In this document: positions 7,015-15,705 of the stretch, piece by piece | Layout of the letters: each line of letters opens with the position of its first letter | Position numbering within the stretch: position 1 is the stretch's first letter | Assembly: GCF_003014735.1 (NCBI RefSeq) | Contig: NZ_PYAX01000008.1 | Span: 248,001-312,000 of the forward strand | From: Saccharothrix carnea | GTDB lineage: Bacteria > Actinomycetota > Actinomycetes > Mycobacteriales > Pseudonocardiaceae | Length of the DNA stretch: 64,000 bases | Direction: 5' to 3' | Notes under the pieces: generated by a model | What the model was told of the DNA's origin: nothing | Seen by the model: only the letters and a program-made list of their open reading frames with translations | Database searches by the model: none | Made by a program: the position numbers and the translations under genes

Positions 7015-8058
7015 TTAGCTCGTTGGTAGTAGGGGTTGGTCGCCTTGGTGTACGGCGTTGTAGGCGGTGTCGCGGGCGGTGTTGGCTTCTTGGTCGGTCA
7101 GGGTTTTGGTGGGGTGGCGCAGGGTCAGGCGCAGGAGGGCGTTCTTGTGGTCGGGGTGGGCGCCGAGGCGATCCACGGCTGCTCGGGGGAGGGCGGAGAA
7201 CGGGGTTTCGTCGAGGACGGTGACCTGTTCCACGAGGTCGCCGAGGGCGGTTCGGATGAGGTCGCCGATGGTTTCGGAGTCGGCGTCAGTGTTGATCGCT
7301 ACGGAGATGTCGCGGGTGATCGGTGGGTGCTTGGAGACCGGTCGGTAGGGCGTGAGGTCGAGCATCTGGGTGGTGACGCGGGGGTCGTCGGAGGACAGCA
7401 GGCGGATGTCGGGGATGCCCTTGCGCAGCATCAGCAGTCGGTCCAGGCCGATGCCCAGGGCCAGGCCGTGGACGTGGTCGGGGAGCCAGGCGCGGCGCAG
7501 GACGTGGCGGGCCGCTCGGCCGCACTCGGCGACCTCCAGCCACTCGCCGTCGACCAGGACGTCCACCTGTCGTCCCGACGTGGTGTACGGGTGGGTCGCG
7601 GGGGTCGTGCGGTAGCGGTGGCCCGGGAGGGCGGTGGTGATCACGGTGTCGATCAGGTCGTCCAGGTCGGCCTGGTGGTGGGAGATCCGCCACAGGTCCA
7701 GTTGGTGCGGAGTGCCCGAGTGGACGCGGTCGACGGCGTCACGGCGGTACACCATGCCGACGCACGCCAGCATCACGTCGTCCCAGCCGTCCTGGGCGCC
7801 GAGGAGGCGCAGGGCCGGTGGGACCATGGCGGTCGTGTGGCTGCGCAGCATGCGGTTCTGGCTGGTGTAGCGGGTGTAACGGGCGTCGCGGGTGATGGCG
7901 TCGGATGGGTAGCCCAACGCGGTGTAGTTGTCGTCGACCGACACCTCCGGGTGATCACGCAGCACGCGCGGTTCACCCGGGAGGGCGGCGAGGATCTCGT
8001 CCACCAGCAGTTGCACGGCGTGCGGCCCGTACGTGGGGTCGCTGAGGTCGCGAGGCAT
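7015..8058 (-). CDS. srmL: stand-alone PheS-like ligase with FDX-ACB domain (SrmL-like)
   Basis: 347 aa. Residues 1-235 form a class-II aminoacyl-tRNA synthetase core of the phenylalanyl type: motif-2-like RYTSQNRMLRSHTTAMVPPALR and motif-3-like HGLALGIGLDRLLMLRKGIPDIRLL. Residues about 250-347 match the ferredoxin-fold anticodon-binding domain otherwise found at the C-terminus of PheT (KHPPITRDISVAIN, ending in LRLTLRHPTKTLTDQEANTARD). This single-chain layout resembles mitochondrial PheRS, but the protein lacks the long N-terminal coiled coil of bacterial PheS. I recall that NCBI describes such proteins as PheS-related mystery ligase SrmL. A housekeeping role is unlikely because bacterial PheRS is an alpha2beta2 enzyme. 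It may charge tRNA or another carrier with an amino acid in a pathway; this is inference. Confidence 0.82.
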   Translation of the reverse strand: MPRDLSDPTYGPHAVQLLVDEILAALPGEPRVLRDHPEVSVDDNYTALGYPSDAITRDARYTRYTSQNRMLRSHTTAMVPPALRLLGAQDGWDDVMLACVGMVYRRDAVDRVHSGTPHQLDLWRISHHQADLDDLIDTVITTALPGHRYRTTPATHPYTTSGRQVDVLVDGEWLEVAECGRAARHVLRRAWLPDHVHGLALGIGLDRLLMLRKGIPDIRLLSSDDPRVTTQMLDLTPYRPVSKHPPITRDISVAINTDADSETIGDLIRTALGDLVEQVTVLDETPFSALPRAAVDRLGAHPDHKNALLRLTLRHPTKTLTDQEANTARDTAYNAVHQGDQPLLPTS

Positions 8059-8109
8059 CGGGGTGGTCCCTTCGAACGGTGGCTTGGCCGGAGAGGTGTC
8101 CCCCTGACC

Positions 8110-8174
8110 GGTCCCGCCACCGGGACCACGTGAACTAGCGCACGCCCCCGGCGGCCGGGTCTCCCGGCCGGGGG
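8110..8174. other. two hairpins in the srmL-like leader
   Basis: A perfect 7-bp stem with 4-nt loop (GGTCCCG/CGGGACC, 8110-8127) and a 12-bp stem with a 3-nt bulge (8145-8159 with 8163-8174) lie between the divergent srmL-like and PPOX genes. On the minus strand they would fold in the leader of the ligase mRNA. I see no T-box sequence or leader peptide, so attenuation is possible but not shown. Confidence 0.35.
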
Positions 8175-8233
8175 TGGCTAAATCGGCGCGTCACGTTTTC
8201 CACGATAGCCGGTGCGTGCCGCATGATGCACGC

Positions 8234-8620
8234 ATGTTGTCGAGCAAGGGCGAGGACTTCCGCGCGTTCTGGACCGAGCGCCACCTGTGCACGCTGACCA
8301 CGATCCGCCCGGACGGCACGCCGCACGTCGTGCCGGTCGGCGTCACGCTGGACGTGGACACGGCCACCGCCAGGGTGATCACGTCGGGCGCGTCGCACAA
8401 GGTCCGGCAGATCCTCGCGGCGGGCTCCGCTCCCGTGGCGGTGTGCCAAGTGGACGGACGTCGCTGGTCGACGTTGGAAGGACGTGCCGTCGTCCGCCGG
8501 GAGCCCGAGGTGGTGCGTGACGCCGAACGGCGTTACGCCGAGCGCTACCGCACGCCACGGCCCAACCCGGAACGCGTGGTGATCGAGATCGCCGTCACCC
8601 GCGCCTTGGGGACGGTGTGA
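8234..8620 (+). CDS. PPOX-class F420/FMN-dependent oxidoreductase
   Basis: 128 aa from ATG 8234; upstream in-frame starts lack the family's N-terminus. The pattern FRAFWTERHLCTLTTIRPDGTPHVVPVGVTLD followed by VITSGASHKVRQILAAGSAPVAVCQVDGRRWSTLEGRAVV is the split-barrel pyridoxamine-phosphate-oxidase-like fold (TIGR03618 type), which in actinobacteria usually uses F420 or FMN. The stop overlaps the cobL start by 4 nt, so it is translated with the cobalamin genes. A role in reducing or protecting a corrin intermediate is conceivable, but nothing in the sequence proves it. Confidence 0.85.
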   Translation: MLSSKGEDFRAFWTERHLCTLTTIRPDGTPHVVPVGVTLDVDTATARVITSGASHKVRQILAAGSAPVAVCQVDGRRWSTLEGRAVVRREPEVVRDAERRYAERYRTPRPNPERVVIEIAVTRALGTV

Positions 8621-9759
8621 GCGTCACGGTCATCGGCATCGGGGCCGACGGCTGGGACGGCCTGCCGCCCGCGTCACGGCACGAGATCACGTCGTGCGAG
8701 GTGCTGATGGGCAGCAGACGGCAGCTCGACCTGGTCCCAGGCGACTTCGAACGGGTGCCGTGGCCGTCGCCGCTGGTGCCCGCCCTGCCCGGGTTGCTGG
8801 CCCGCCACGAGGGCAGGCGGATCGGGGTGCTGGCCAGCGGCGACCCGATGTTCCACGGCATCGGCACCACGTTGGTGCGGCTGCTGGGTTCGGTGCGGGT
8901 GGTGCCGCACCCGTCGTCGGTGTCGTTGGCGTGCGCGCGGCTGGGGTGGGCGTTGGACGACGTGGACGTGGTCAGCCTGGTCGGCAAGCCCGCCGCGCTC
9001 GTCGTGCCGCACCTGCACCCGGGACGGCGCGTGCTGGTGCTCGGTGGTGACCCGCGTGAGGTGGCCGAGTTGGCGCCGGGCGCGCGGCTGACCGTGCTGG
9101 AGCAGCTGGGCGGGCCGGGGGAGCGGGTGCACCACTCGCTCGACGACGCCGATCCGCTGCACGTGCTGGCGGTGGAGTGCGGTGCGGGTGGCGAGTCGTT
9201 GACCCCGGGGCGGCCGGACGAGGTCTACGAGCACGACGGGCAGTTGACCAAGCGCGAGGTGCGGGCGGTGACGTTGGCGCTGCTCGCGCCACGTCCCGGT
9301 GAGCTGCTGTGGGACGTCGGGGCCGGTGCGGGCAGCATCGCGGTCGAGTGGTGCCGGACCCACCCGCGTTGCCGGGCGATCGCGGTGGAGCGGGACCCGG
9401 AGCGCGCCGCGCGGATCACGCGGAACGCGGTCAAGCTGGGCGTGCCGGGGGTCGAGGTGGTGGTGGGGGAGTCGCCGGGGGCGTTGGACCTGGAGCCGCC
9501 CGACGCGGTGTTCATCGGTGGCGGCCTCACCGCGGAGGGGGTGGTCGAGCGTTGTTGGCACGCGCTCACGCCGGGTGGGCGGTTGGTGGCCAACGCCGTG
9601 ACACTGGAGTCGGAGGCCGTGCTGACCCGGTGGCGCGGCCGGTTGGGCGGCGACCTGACCAGGATCGAGGTGAGCCGGGCGACCGCGATCGGCGGGTTCA
9701 CCGGCTGGCGCCCGCAGATGCCCGTGACCGCGTGGGTCGTGACCAAGGAGAACGCGTGA
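8617..9759 (+). CDS. cobL: precorrin-6Y C5,15-methyltransferase (decarboxylating)
   Basis: 380 aa from GTG 8617. The N-terminal half (about 1-200) is a CbiE-type tetrapyrrole methylase ([36 protein letters not shown]). The C-terminal half (about 205-380) is a CbiT-type class-I SAM methyltransferase with the SAM loop [14 protein letters not shown]. The fused CobL enzyme methylates C5 and C15 and removes the C12 acetate carboxyl, giving precorrin-8x. It overlaps the PPOX gene upstream and cobM downstream by 4 nt each, so PPOX-cobL-cobM is a tight operon. Confidence 0.95.
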   Translation: MSVTVIGIGADGWDGLPPASRHEITSCEVLMGSRRQLDLVPGDFERVPWPSPLVPALPGLLARHEGRRIGVLASGDPMFHGIGTTLVRLLGSVRVVPHPSSVSLACARLGWALDDVDVVSLVGKPAALVVPHLHPGRRVLVLGGDPREVAELAPGARLTVLEQLGGPGERVHHSLDDADPLHVLAVECGAGGESLTPGRPDEVYEHDGQLTKREVRAVTLALLAPRPGELLWDVGAGAGSIAVEWCRTHPRCRAIAVERDPERAARITRNAVKLGVPGVEVVVGESPGALDLEPPDAVFIGGGLTAEGVVERCWHALTPGGRLVANAVTLESEAVLTRWRGRLGGDLTRIEVSRATAIGGFTGWRPQMPVTAWVVTKENA

Positions 9760-10499
9760 CCGTCCACTTCATCGGCGCCGGGCCCGGCGCCGCCGACCTG
9801 CTGACGCTGCGGGCGGCACGGCTCATCGCCGAGTCACCGGTCTGCCTGTACGCGGGCGCGCTCCTGCCGGTCGAGGTGCTCGAACACTGCCCGCCCGGCG
9901 CGCGGTTGGTGGACACGGCGAACTTGGACCTGGACGAAATCCTGGCCGAACTGGCCGCCGCGCACGCCGCCGGGCACGACGTGGCGCGCCTGCACTCCGG
10001 CGACCCCTCGGTGTTCAGCGCGATGGCCGAGCAGATGCGCCGGCTGGACGCCCTGGGCATCGCCTACGACGTGACGCCGGGCGTGCCCGCCTTCGCCGCC
10101 GCCGCCGCGTCGCTGAACCGGGAGCTGACCGTGCCGGGCGTCGGCCAGACCGTGATCCTGACCCGCACGTCGGCCCGCGCCACCCCGATGCCGGAGGGGG
10201 AGGACCTGGCGACGCTCGGCCGGTCCGGGGCGACGCTCGTGCTGCACCTGGCCGTGCAGCGGATCGAGGAGGTGGTGGCCGACCTGCGGCCGAACTACGG
10301 CGCGGACTGCCCGGTGGCGGTGGTCGCACGGGCCAGCCGCGAGGACGAACTGATCCTGCGCGGCACCCTCGCCGACATCACCGACCAGGTCCGGGACGCG
10401 GGCGTGAAGCGCACCGCCGTCATCGTCGTGGGCCGCGTCCTGACCGCCGAGGGCTTCCCGGACAGCCACCTCTACTCCACCACCCGCTGCCGGTCCTGA
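9756..10499 (+). CDS. cobM: precorrin-4 C11-methyltransferase
   Basis: 247 aa from GTG 9756, which overlaps the cobL stop by 4 nt. [55 protein letters not shown] and [24 protein letters not shown] are the tetrapyrrole-methylase motifs specific to CobM/CbiF. It methylates precorrin-4 at C11 to precorrin-5. It is the last gene of the PPOX-cobL-cobM unit; the next 180 bp, to the end of cbiD, show no gene. Confidence 0.96.
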   Translation: MTVHFIGAGPGAADLLTLRAARLIAESPVCLYAGALLPVEVLEHCPPGARLVDTANLDLDEILAELAAAHAAGHDVARLHSGDPSVFSAMAEQMRRLDALGIAYDVTPGVPAFAAAAASLNRELTVPGVGQTVILTRTSARATPMPEGEDLATLGRSGATLVLHLAVQRIEEVVADLRPNYGADCPVAVVARASREDELILRGTLADITDQVRDAGVKRTAVIVVGRVLTAEGFPDSHLYSTTRCRS

Positions 10500-10681
10500 G
10501 CGCTTCGGCGGTGGCCGGTGGCGTTCGCTCGGCCGGCGATCACGACGTGCCGCGGGCGGACTTCCACCGCCGCTGCCGGTCGTGACCTGCTCGAAGATCA
10601 TCCCGGGCGCGGGGGATCCCCCCGATTTCCATTCTACCGGCGGGCACCGACAAGATCGGGCCGTCGACGCGTGCCTGTGGA

Positions 10682-11740
10682 TCAGGCGCGGCCGACGATG
10701 GTGCCCGCGCGGTCGATGACGAGGACGTCCACGGTGACCGGGGCGCCGCGCAGCACGTCGTCGGCCGTCGCCTTGGCCCGGTCCGCGACCAGGTCGCCCA
10801 GCGGCACCCCCGCGGCCTGGCACAGGTGCAGGGCGCCGAGTGCGGTGTTGGCCCCGGCGATCGCCGAGGCCAGGGCGGGATCGTCCACGAGGGACGCCAG
10901 GAAGCCCAAGTTGACCTGGGACCGACCCGAGTGGAGATCCAAGTGCCCATCGGCCAGCTTGGACAGCTTGCCGATCCCACCCGCGACGGTCAGCCGCGGC
11001 ACGGGGTGGCGGCGCAGGTACTTCAGCACGGCGCCGGCGAAGTCGCCCATGTCCAGCAACGCGTCCTCCGGCAGGCCGTGCACCTCCGCCGCGACCTTCT
11101 CCGACGTGCTGCCGGTGCAGCCGGCCACGTGCTGGTAGCCCTGCGCCCGCGCCACGTCGATGCCGCGCCGGATGCTGTCGATCCACGCCGAGCACGAGTA
11201 CGGCACCACGATCCCCGTCGTGCCCAGGATCGACAGCCCGCCCAGGATTCCCAACCGGGGGTTCCACGTCTTGCGCGCCAGCTCCTCGCCGTGCTCCACC
11301 GAGACCGTCACGACCACGTCACCGCTGCCGCCGTGCTCAAGAGCCACCCGTGCCACGTGCTCACGCATCATCTGCCGCGGCACGGGGTTGATCGCCGGTT
11401 CGCCGACCGCCAGCGGCAGGCCGGGCTTGGTCACCGTGCCCACCCCGGGCCCCGCCTCGAACACCACGCCGCTGCCCGGAGCACCGTGCCGGACCGTCGC
11501 GCCGACCACCGCGCCGTGCGTGACGTCCGGGTCGTCGCCCGCGTCCTTGACGATCGCCGCGAACGCCTCGCCGGAGCCCAGCGATTCATGGGCCAGCGCG
11601 AACGTCGGCGTCTGCCCCTTCGGCAGTACGATCCCCACCGGGTCGGGGAACTCACCGGTGAGCAGCGCCGTGTACGCCGCCGTGGTGGCGGCCGTGGCGC
11701 AGGCGCCGGTGGTCCAGCCGAAGCGCAGGTTCGTGCTCAC
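10682..11740 (-). CDS. cbiD: cobalt-precorrin-5B C1-methyltransferase (CbiD)
   Basis: 352 aa from GTG 11740, giving the family opening LRFGWTTGACATAATTAAYTALLTG. An upstream in-frame extension runs into cobK and is rejected. FPDPVGIVLPKGQ, the SAM-binding-like region GAVVGATVRHGAPGSGVVF and GGLSILGTTGIVVPYSCSAWIDSIRRGIDVARAQG are typical CbiD. In the anaerobic pathway CbiD adds the C1 methyl with ring contraction products. Here it lies among aerobic-pathway genes and presumably replaces CobF. It is divergent from cobK with only 23 bp between the starts, so their promoters overlap. Confidence 0.95.
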   Translation of the reverse strand: MSTNLRFGWTTGACATAATTAAYTALLTGEFPDPVGIVLPKGQTPTFALAHESLGSGEAFAAIVKDAGDDPDVTHGAVVGATVRHGAPGSGVVFEAGPGVGTVTKPGLPLAVGEPAINPVPRQMMREHVARVALEHGGSGDVVVTVSVEHGEELARKTWNPRLGILGGLSILGTTGIVVPYSCSAWIDSIRRGIDVARAQGYQHVAGCTGSTSEKVAAEVHGLPEDALLDMGDFAGAVLKYLRRHPVPRLTVAGGIGKLSKLADGHLDLHSGRSQVNLGFLASLVDDPALASAIAGANTALGALHLCQAAGVPLGDLVADRAKATADDVLRGAPVTVDVLVIDRAGTIVGRA

Positions 11741-11763
11741 GAGGACAGGATGCAACAGCCGTG

Positions 11764-12468
11764 ATGACCGTGCTGGTACTGGGTGGCACGGGCGAGGCAC
11801 GCGCACTCGCCGCCGCGCTCACCGGCGTGCGGGTGGTCTCGTCGCTGGCCGGCCGGGTGGCGGACCCGAAGCTGCCCGCCGGCGAGGTCCGCGTCGGCGG
11901 CTTCGGCGGTGTCGACGGGCTGATCGCCTACCTGCGGGCCGAGCACGTCGACGCCGTGGTGGACGCGACGCACCCGTTCGCCGACCGCATCACGGCCAAC
12001 GCCCTCGCCGCCACCACCGCGACCGGCACGCCGTTCCTCGTGCTGCGCCGCCCCGGCTGGCCGCCCGAGGACGGCTGGCGGTACGTGGACAGCGTCGCCG
12101 AGGCCGCCGCGCTCGTCGCCGGCCGCCGGGCGTTCATCACCACCGGGCGGCAGGAGCTGGCCGCGTTCACCAGCGGTGTCGCGCGCACCGTCGACCCGCC
12201 CGACCCGCCGAACCCCCGCCTCGACCTCGTGCTGGACCGCGGTCCGTACACAGTGGACGGTGAACTGCGGCTGATGCGCGAGCACCGGGTCGAGGTCCTG
12301 GTCACCAAGGACAGCGGCGGGGAGATGACCGCGGCCAAGCTCACCGCCGCACGTCACCTCGGCCTCCCGGTCGTCGTCGTGCGCCGACCGCCGCCACCGG
12401 ACGCCCCGCTGGTGGAGACGGTGGCCGAAGCGCTCGACTGGCTCACCCGGGGTAGCGGCGCGGGGTGA
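11764..12468 (+). CDS. cobK: precorrin-6A reductase
   Basis: 234 aa from ATG 11764 (GTG 11761 would add one residue). The opening TVLVLGGTGEARALAAAL is the NADPH-binding motif of CobK/CbiJ. DAVVDATHPFADRITANALAATTATGTPFLVLRRPGW and the late VLVTKDSGGEMTAAKLTAARHLGLPVVVVRRPP are family hallmarks. It reduces precorrin-6A to 6B with NADPH. The 3' end overlaps the 3' end of the convergent cobIJ by 26 bp, so no separate terminator fits between them. Confidence 0.95.
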   Translation: MTVLVLGGTGEARALAAALTGVRVVSSLAGRVADPKLPAGEVRVGGFGGVDGLIAYLRAEHVDAVVDATHPFADRITANALAATTATGTPFLVLRRPGWPPEDGWRYVDSVAEAAALVAGRRAFITTGRQELAAFTSGVARTVDPPDPPNPRLDLVLDRGPYTVDGELRLMREHRVEVLVTKDSGGEMTAAKLTAARHLGLPVVVVRRPPPPDAPLVETVAEALDWLTRGSGAG

Positions 12469-13900
12469 ACACCGTGCCGCGCGCGCTGATCGTCGTCTGC
12501 GACGAGCCGACCAGCAGCAGGCACCGCATGTCCACAGTGGACGCGTCGAGGTCGGCCAACCGCACCACCCGCACGGTCTCCTCCGGCCCGCCGACGTCCC
12601 GCCCGACGACCACCGGCGTGTCGGGGGAGCGGTGCCGCAGCAGCAGGTCCCGCGCCTTCTCCACCTGCCACGTGCGGCTGCGCGAGGCCGGGTTGTAGAT
12701 CGCCAGCACGAGGTCCGCCCTCGCCGCCGCCTCCAGCCGCTCCTCGATCACCTCCCACGGCTTGAGCCGGTCCGACAGCGACACCACGCAGTAGTCGTGC
12801 CCCAGTGGCGCACCGACCCGGCTGGCCACCGCGTGCGCCGCGGTCAACCCCGGCAGCACGGTCACCGGCACGTCCGCGAACTGCTCCTCGGTCGCCACCT
12901 CCAGCACCGCGCTGGCCATCGCGAACACGCCCGGGTCGCCGGACGACACCACCGCGACCCGCCGCCCTCGCTTGGCCAGGTCGAGCGCGAACGCCGCCCG
13001 CTCGGCCTCCACCTTGTTGTCCGACGCGTGCCGCCGCTGCCGCGGGTTCACCGGCACCCGGTTCAGGTAGGTCACGTACCCGACCAGGTCGTCGGCCTCC
13101 GCCAGCGCCCGCCGCGCCTCCGGGGTCAACCACTCCGGCCCGGCCGGACCGAGACCGACCACCACCACGCGGCCCGCACCGGTCGGACGGACCGCGGGCT
13201 TGCTCGGCAGCAACGCCAACGAGAAGTACGGCACCCCGTCCGCGTCCACTTCGGACAGCGGCGCGGTGCGCTGCGCCCCGGTCGTCGCCCGTTCCACGTA
13301 CCAGGCCTCGTCCAGCCGCCCGGCCCGCGCCAACGCCTCGCGCACCCGCGGGAACGTCCGCCCCAGCTTCATGATCGCCACCGGGTCGCCACCGGCCAGG
13401 TGCTCCACCAGCGCGTCCGCCGACAACGTGCCCGGCAGCACGGTCAGCACCTCGTCCCGCTCCACCAACGGCCGCCCGATCACCGCCGCACCGGCGCTCA
13501 CCGACGTCACACCGGGCACGACCTCGGCCTCGTACCGGTGCGCCAACCGCTTGTGCAGGTGCATGTACGAGCCGTAGAAGAACGGGTCGCCGGCCGCCAG
13601 CACCACCACCGTGCGCCCGGCGTCCAGGTGCGCCGCCAACCGGGCCGCGCACTCCTCGTAGAACGCGTCGATCTCGCCCTGGTAGTCGTCGGAGTCCTCG
13701 GTCGTGACCGGGTAGACCAGCTGCTCCTCGATCTGCCCGTCCCGCAGGTACGGCGCGGCGATCCGGCGGGCCACGCTGCGCCCGTGCCGCGCGCTGTGGA
13801 AGACGACGACGTCCGCCTCGCCGATCAGCCGCGCCGCCTTGACGGTCACCAGCTCCGGGTCGCCCGGACCGACACCGACCCCGTACAGCCTGCCCGTCAT
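12443..13900 (-). CDS. cobIJ: fused precorrin-2 C20-methyltransferase / precorrin-3B C17-methyltransferase
   Basis: 485 aa from ATG 13900. Residues 1-240 are CobI ([56 protein letters not shown]). Residues about 245-485 are CobJ ([79 protein letters not shown]). The fusion is known from other actinobacteria. It carries out two non-adjacent methylations, C20 of precorrin-2 and C17 (ring contraction) of precorrin-3B, with CobG acting between them. It overlaps cobH by 4 nt and is the last gene of cobG-cobH-cobIJ. Confidence 0.96.
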   Translation of the reverse strand: MTGRLYGVGVGPGDPELVTVKAARLIGEADVVVFHSARHGRSVARRIAAPYLRDGQIEEQLVYPVTTEDSDDYQGEIDAFYEECAARLAAHLDAGRTVVVLAAGDPFFYGSYMHLHKRLAHRYEAEVVPGVTSVSAGAAVIGRPLVERDEVLTVLPGTLSADALVEHLAGGDPVAIMKLGRTFPRVREALARAGRLDEAWYVERATTGAQRTAPLSEVDADGVPYFSLALLPSKPAVRPTGAGRVVVVGLGPAGPEWLTPEARRALAEADDLVGYVTYLNRVPVNPRQRRHASDNKVEAERAAFALDLAKRGRRVAVVSSGDPGVFAMASAVLEVATEEQFADVPVTVLPGLTAAHAVASRVGAPLGHDYCVVSLSDRLKPWEVIEERLEAAARADLVLAIYNPASRSRTWQVEKARDLLLRHRSPDTPVVVGRDVGGPEETVRVVRLADLDASTVDMRCLLLVGSSQTTISARGTVFTPRRYPG

Positions 13901-14523
13901 TCTTCCTCGCTCGCGATCGCGTTGAGCGCCGCCGCGGTCATGGCGCTGCCACCCCGCCGACCGCGCACGACCAGGTACTCCAGCCCGAGGTCGTTGGCCG
14001 CCAGCGCGTCCTTCGACTCCGCCGCCCCGATGAACCCCACCGGCACCCCCAGCACGGCGGCCGGCCGAGGGGCACCCGACGCGATGAGGTCCAGCAGGTG
14101 GAACAACGCGGTCGGCGCGTTGCCGATGGCCACCACCGCCCCGCCCAGCTTGTCCGCCCACAGCTCCAGCGCCGCCGCGCTGCGCGTGTTGCCCAGTTCC
14201 GCCGCCAACCCCGGCACGCGCGGATCGCCCAACGTGCACACGACCTCGTTGTCCGCGGGCAGCCTGCGCCGCGTCACGCCCGCCGCGACCATCTGCGCGT
14301 CGCACAGGATCGGCGCACCGGCCAGCAGCGCGGCCCGCGCGTCGCGCACCACGTTCGGCGAGAAGTCGACGTCACCGACCAGGTCGACCATCCCGCAGGC
14401 GTGGATCATCCGCACCACCACCCGGGCGACGTCGTCCGGGAACCGCGCCAGGTCGGCCTCGGCGCGGATGGTGGCGAAGGAACGGCGGTAGATCTCCGCG
14501 CCGTCCTTGACGTAGCTGGTCAC
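13897..14523 (-). CDS. cobH: precorrin-8X methylmutase
   Basis: 208 aa from GTG 14523, which overlaps the cobG stop by 4 nt. The family signature is clear: [41 protein letters not shown], with the catalytic His in RMIHACG, then [28 protein letters not shown] and [14 protein letters not shown]. It moves the C11 methyl to C12, giving hydrogenobyrinic acid. Middle gene of the cobG-cobH-cobIJ operon. Confidence 0.96.
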   Translation of the reverse strand: MTSYVKDGAEIYRRSFATIRAEADLARFPDDVARVVVRMIHACGMVDLVGDVDFSPNVVRDARAALLAGAPILCDAQMVAAGVTRRRLPADNEVVCTLGDPRVPGLAAELGNTRSAAALELWADKLGGAVVAIGNAPTALFHLLDLIASGAPRPAAVLGVPVGFIGAAESKDALAANDLGLEYLVVRGRRGGSAMTAAALNAIASEEE

Positions 14524-15530
14524 CTGATCTCCTCGTACCCGTCGCCGGTCGCGACGAACTCCACCACGTCGCCGGCGGGGCGTCCGCACCGGCGTGCGCA
14601 GCCCGACCAGTGCGCCCGGCCCGGCGTGGTCCTGGCCTCGATCCAGCGGGTCGCGTCGGCGCGCACGTCGGCCAGCGACTTCGCGCACCCCGGGCGGCCG
14701 GTGCAGGCGCTGACGCCGTGCCACGGCGAGTCCGGCGACGTGAACAGGCCGCTGGTATCGCTCCCGGACGGCAGCACCACGCTGCGCCACGGCGTGAGCC
14801 GCACCGGCACCCCGGCGAGCAGCCGCGCGTCCCACCGCCCGAACGGCACGCCCGCCACGACCACCGGACCGTGCGCGCCCGGTGCGACGGGCGTCACACC
14901 GGGCTCGATCCGCTCGTCACCCGGAACGCCCAACGCCGCCGTGATCTTCCGCACACCGCCGTCCACTTCGGACAGCCGCCACGCGTCGCCGCGGATCTCC
15001 CCGAACAGCCGTGCGGCGGTCACCACGGCGTCGACCGGATCGGTCAAGCGCAGCCCGGAATCCCGCCCGGCCAGCAACAACGCGTCACCGACGAGCCCGA
15101 TGTCACCCGACAGGCCGCTCACCGCGCCACCCACCGTGACCAGGAACCTCCCCGGCAGCGACGCCAGCTCCGGCACCGCGCACAACGCCGCGTCGATCGC
15201 GTCCACCAGCGCCTGGTTGTCCTCCAGCGGCGCGGCGACGATGTTCCGCATCCGCTCGTGGGTCCGCGACGGCAGCAGGCCGACCTCGGTCAACCGCGCG
15301 CCCAGCTCGTGCTCCGCCCCCGGTGCCAGGCCCCTGATCTGCACGTTCGCCCGAGAGGTCAACTCCAGGACGCCGTCGCCCAGCTCGATCGCGGCCTCGC
15401 GGAGCACGTCCACCTGCGCCGCGCTCAACGTCCCGCCGGGCACCCGGACGCGCGCCAGCCCGCCATCGGCGGCGTGGTGCACGTCGACGGCGCCGGGGCA
15501 GGCGTCCGGGTGAGTTCGATCCGCGGGCAT
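14520..15530 (-). CDS. cobG: precorrin-3B synthase
   Basis: 336 aa from ATG 15530; a longer in-frame start would lie inside the divergent cobN leader. It belongs to the nitrite/sulfite-reductase ferredoxin-like fold: [14 protein letters not shown] in the N-terminal half and, at the C-terminus, the cysteine pattern [12 protein letters not shown] and [11 protein letters not shown], which supplies four cysteines for the [4Fe-4S] cluster. CobG uses O2 to hydroxylate C20 and form the gamma-lactone, so its presence marks the aerobic route. First gene of cobG-cobH-cobIJ, divergent from cobN. Confidence 0.94.
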   Translation of the reverse strand: MPADRTHPDACPGAVDVHHAADGGLARVRVPGGTLSAAQVDVLREAAIELGDGVLELTSRANVQIRGLAPGAEHELGARLTEVGLLPSRTHERMRNIVAAPLEDNQALVDAIDAALCAVPELASLPGRFLVTVGGAVSGLSGDIGLVGDALLLAGRDSGLRLTDPVDAVVTAARLFGEIRGDAWRLSEVDGGVRKITAALGVPGDERIEPGVTPVAPGAHGPVVVAGVPFGRWDARLLAGVPVRLTPWRSVVLPSGSDTSGLFTSPDSPWHGVSACTGRPGCAKSLADVRADATRWIEARTTPGRAHWSGCARRCGRPAGDVVEFVATGDGYEEIR

Positions 15531-15549
15531 GGACTGGATGCTAACTGCC

Positions 15550-15695
15550 GTTAGGGTGACGTCCGAACGGCGAAGCAGCAGGAGGAAGCCGGTGTGATTC
15601 CGGCGCGGTCCCGCCACTGTGACCGGGGGAGGCCCCGGGAGTCAGGAACTCCGCTCGCCGTCCCCCACGACCGGGGCGAGGACCCCCGAGGGATG
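15550..15695 (+). ncRNA. cobalamin riboswitch upstream of cobN
   Basis: The plus strand carries the conserved core of the AdoCbl riboswitch: GGAAGCCGGTGTGATTCCGG (15583-15602), then the B12 box CCGCCACTGTGAC (about 15611-15623), followed by GGAGTCAGGAACTC (about 15637-15650). Outer helices are placed approximately. It lies directly before cobN (start 15706) and should repress it when adenosylcobalamin is plentiful, probably by sequestering the GGATGGAG ribosome site at about 15691-15698. The divergent cobG start lies just outside it. Confidence 0.92.
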
Positions 15696-15705
15696 GAGCC
15701 CGCAC

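Noticed and set aside
8059-8233. T-box riboswitch before the PheS-like gene
   Set aside because: Hairpins are present, but no T-box core sequence or anti-terminator pairing could be found on the minus strand.
15619-15705. N-terminal extension of CobN from an in-frame start at 15619
   Set aside because: This stretch is the conserved cobalamin riboswitch; the GTG at 15706 with a GGATGGAG site gives the normal CobN N-terminus.
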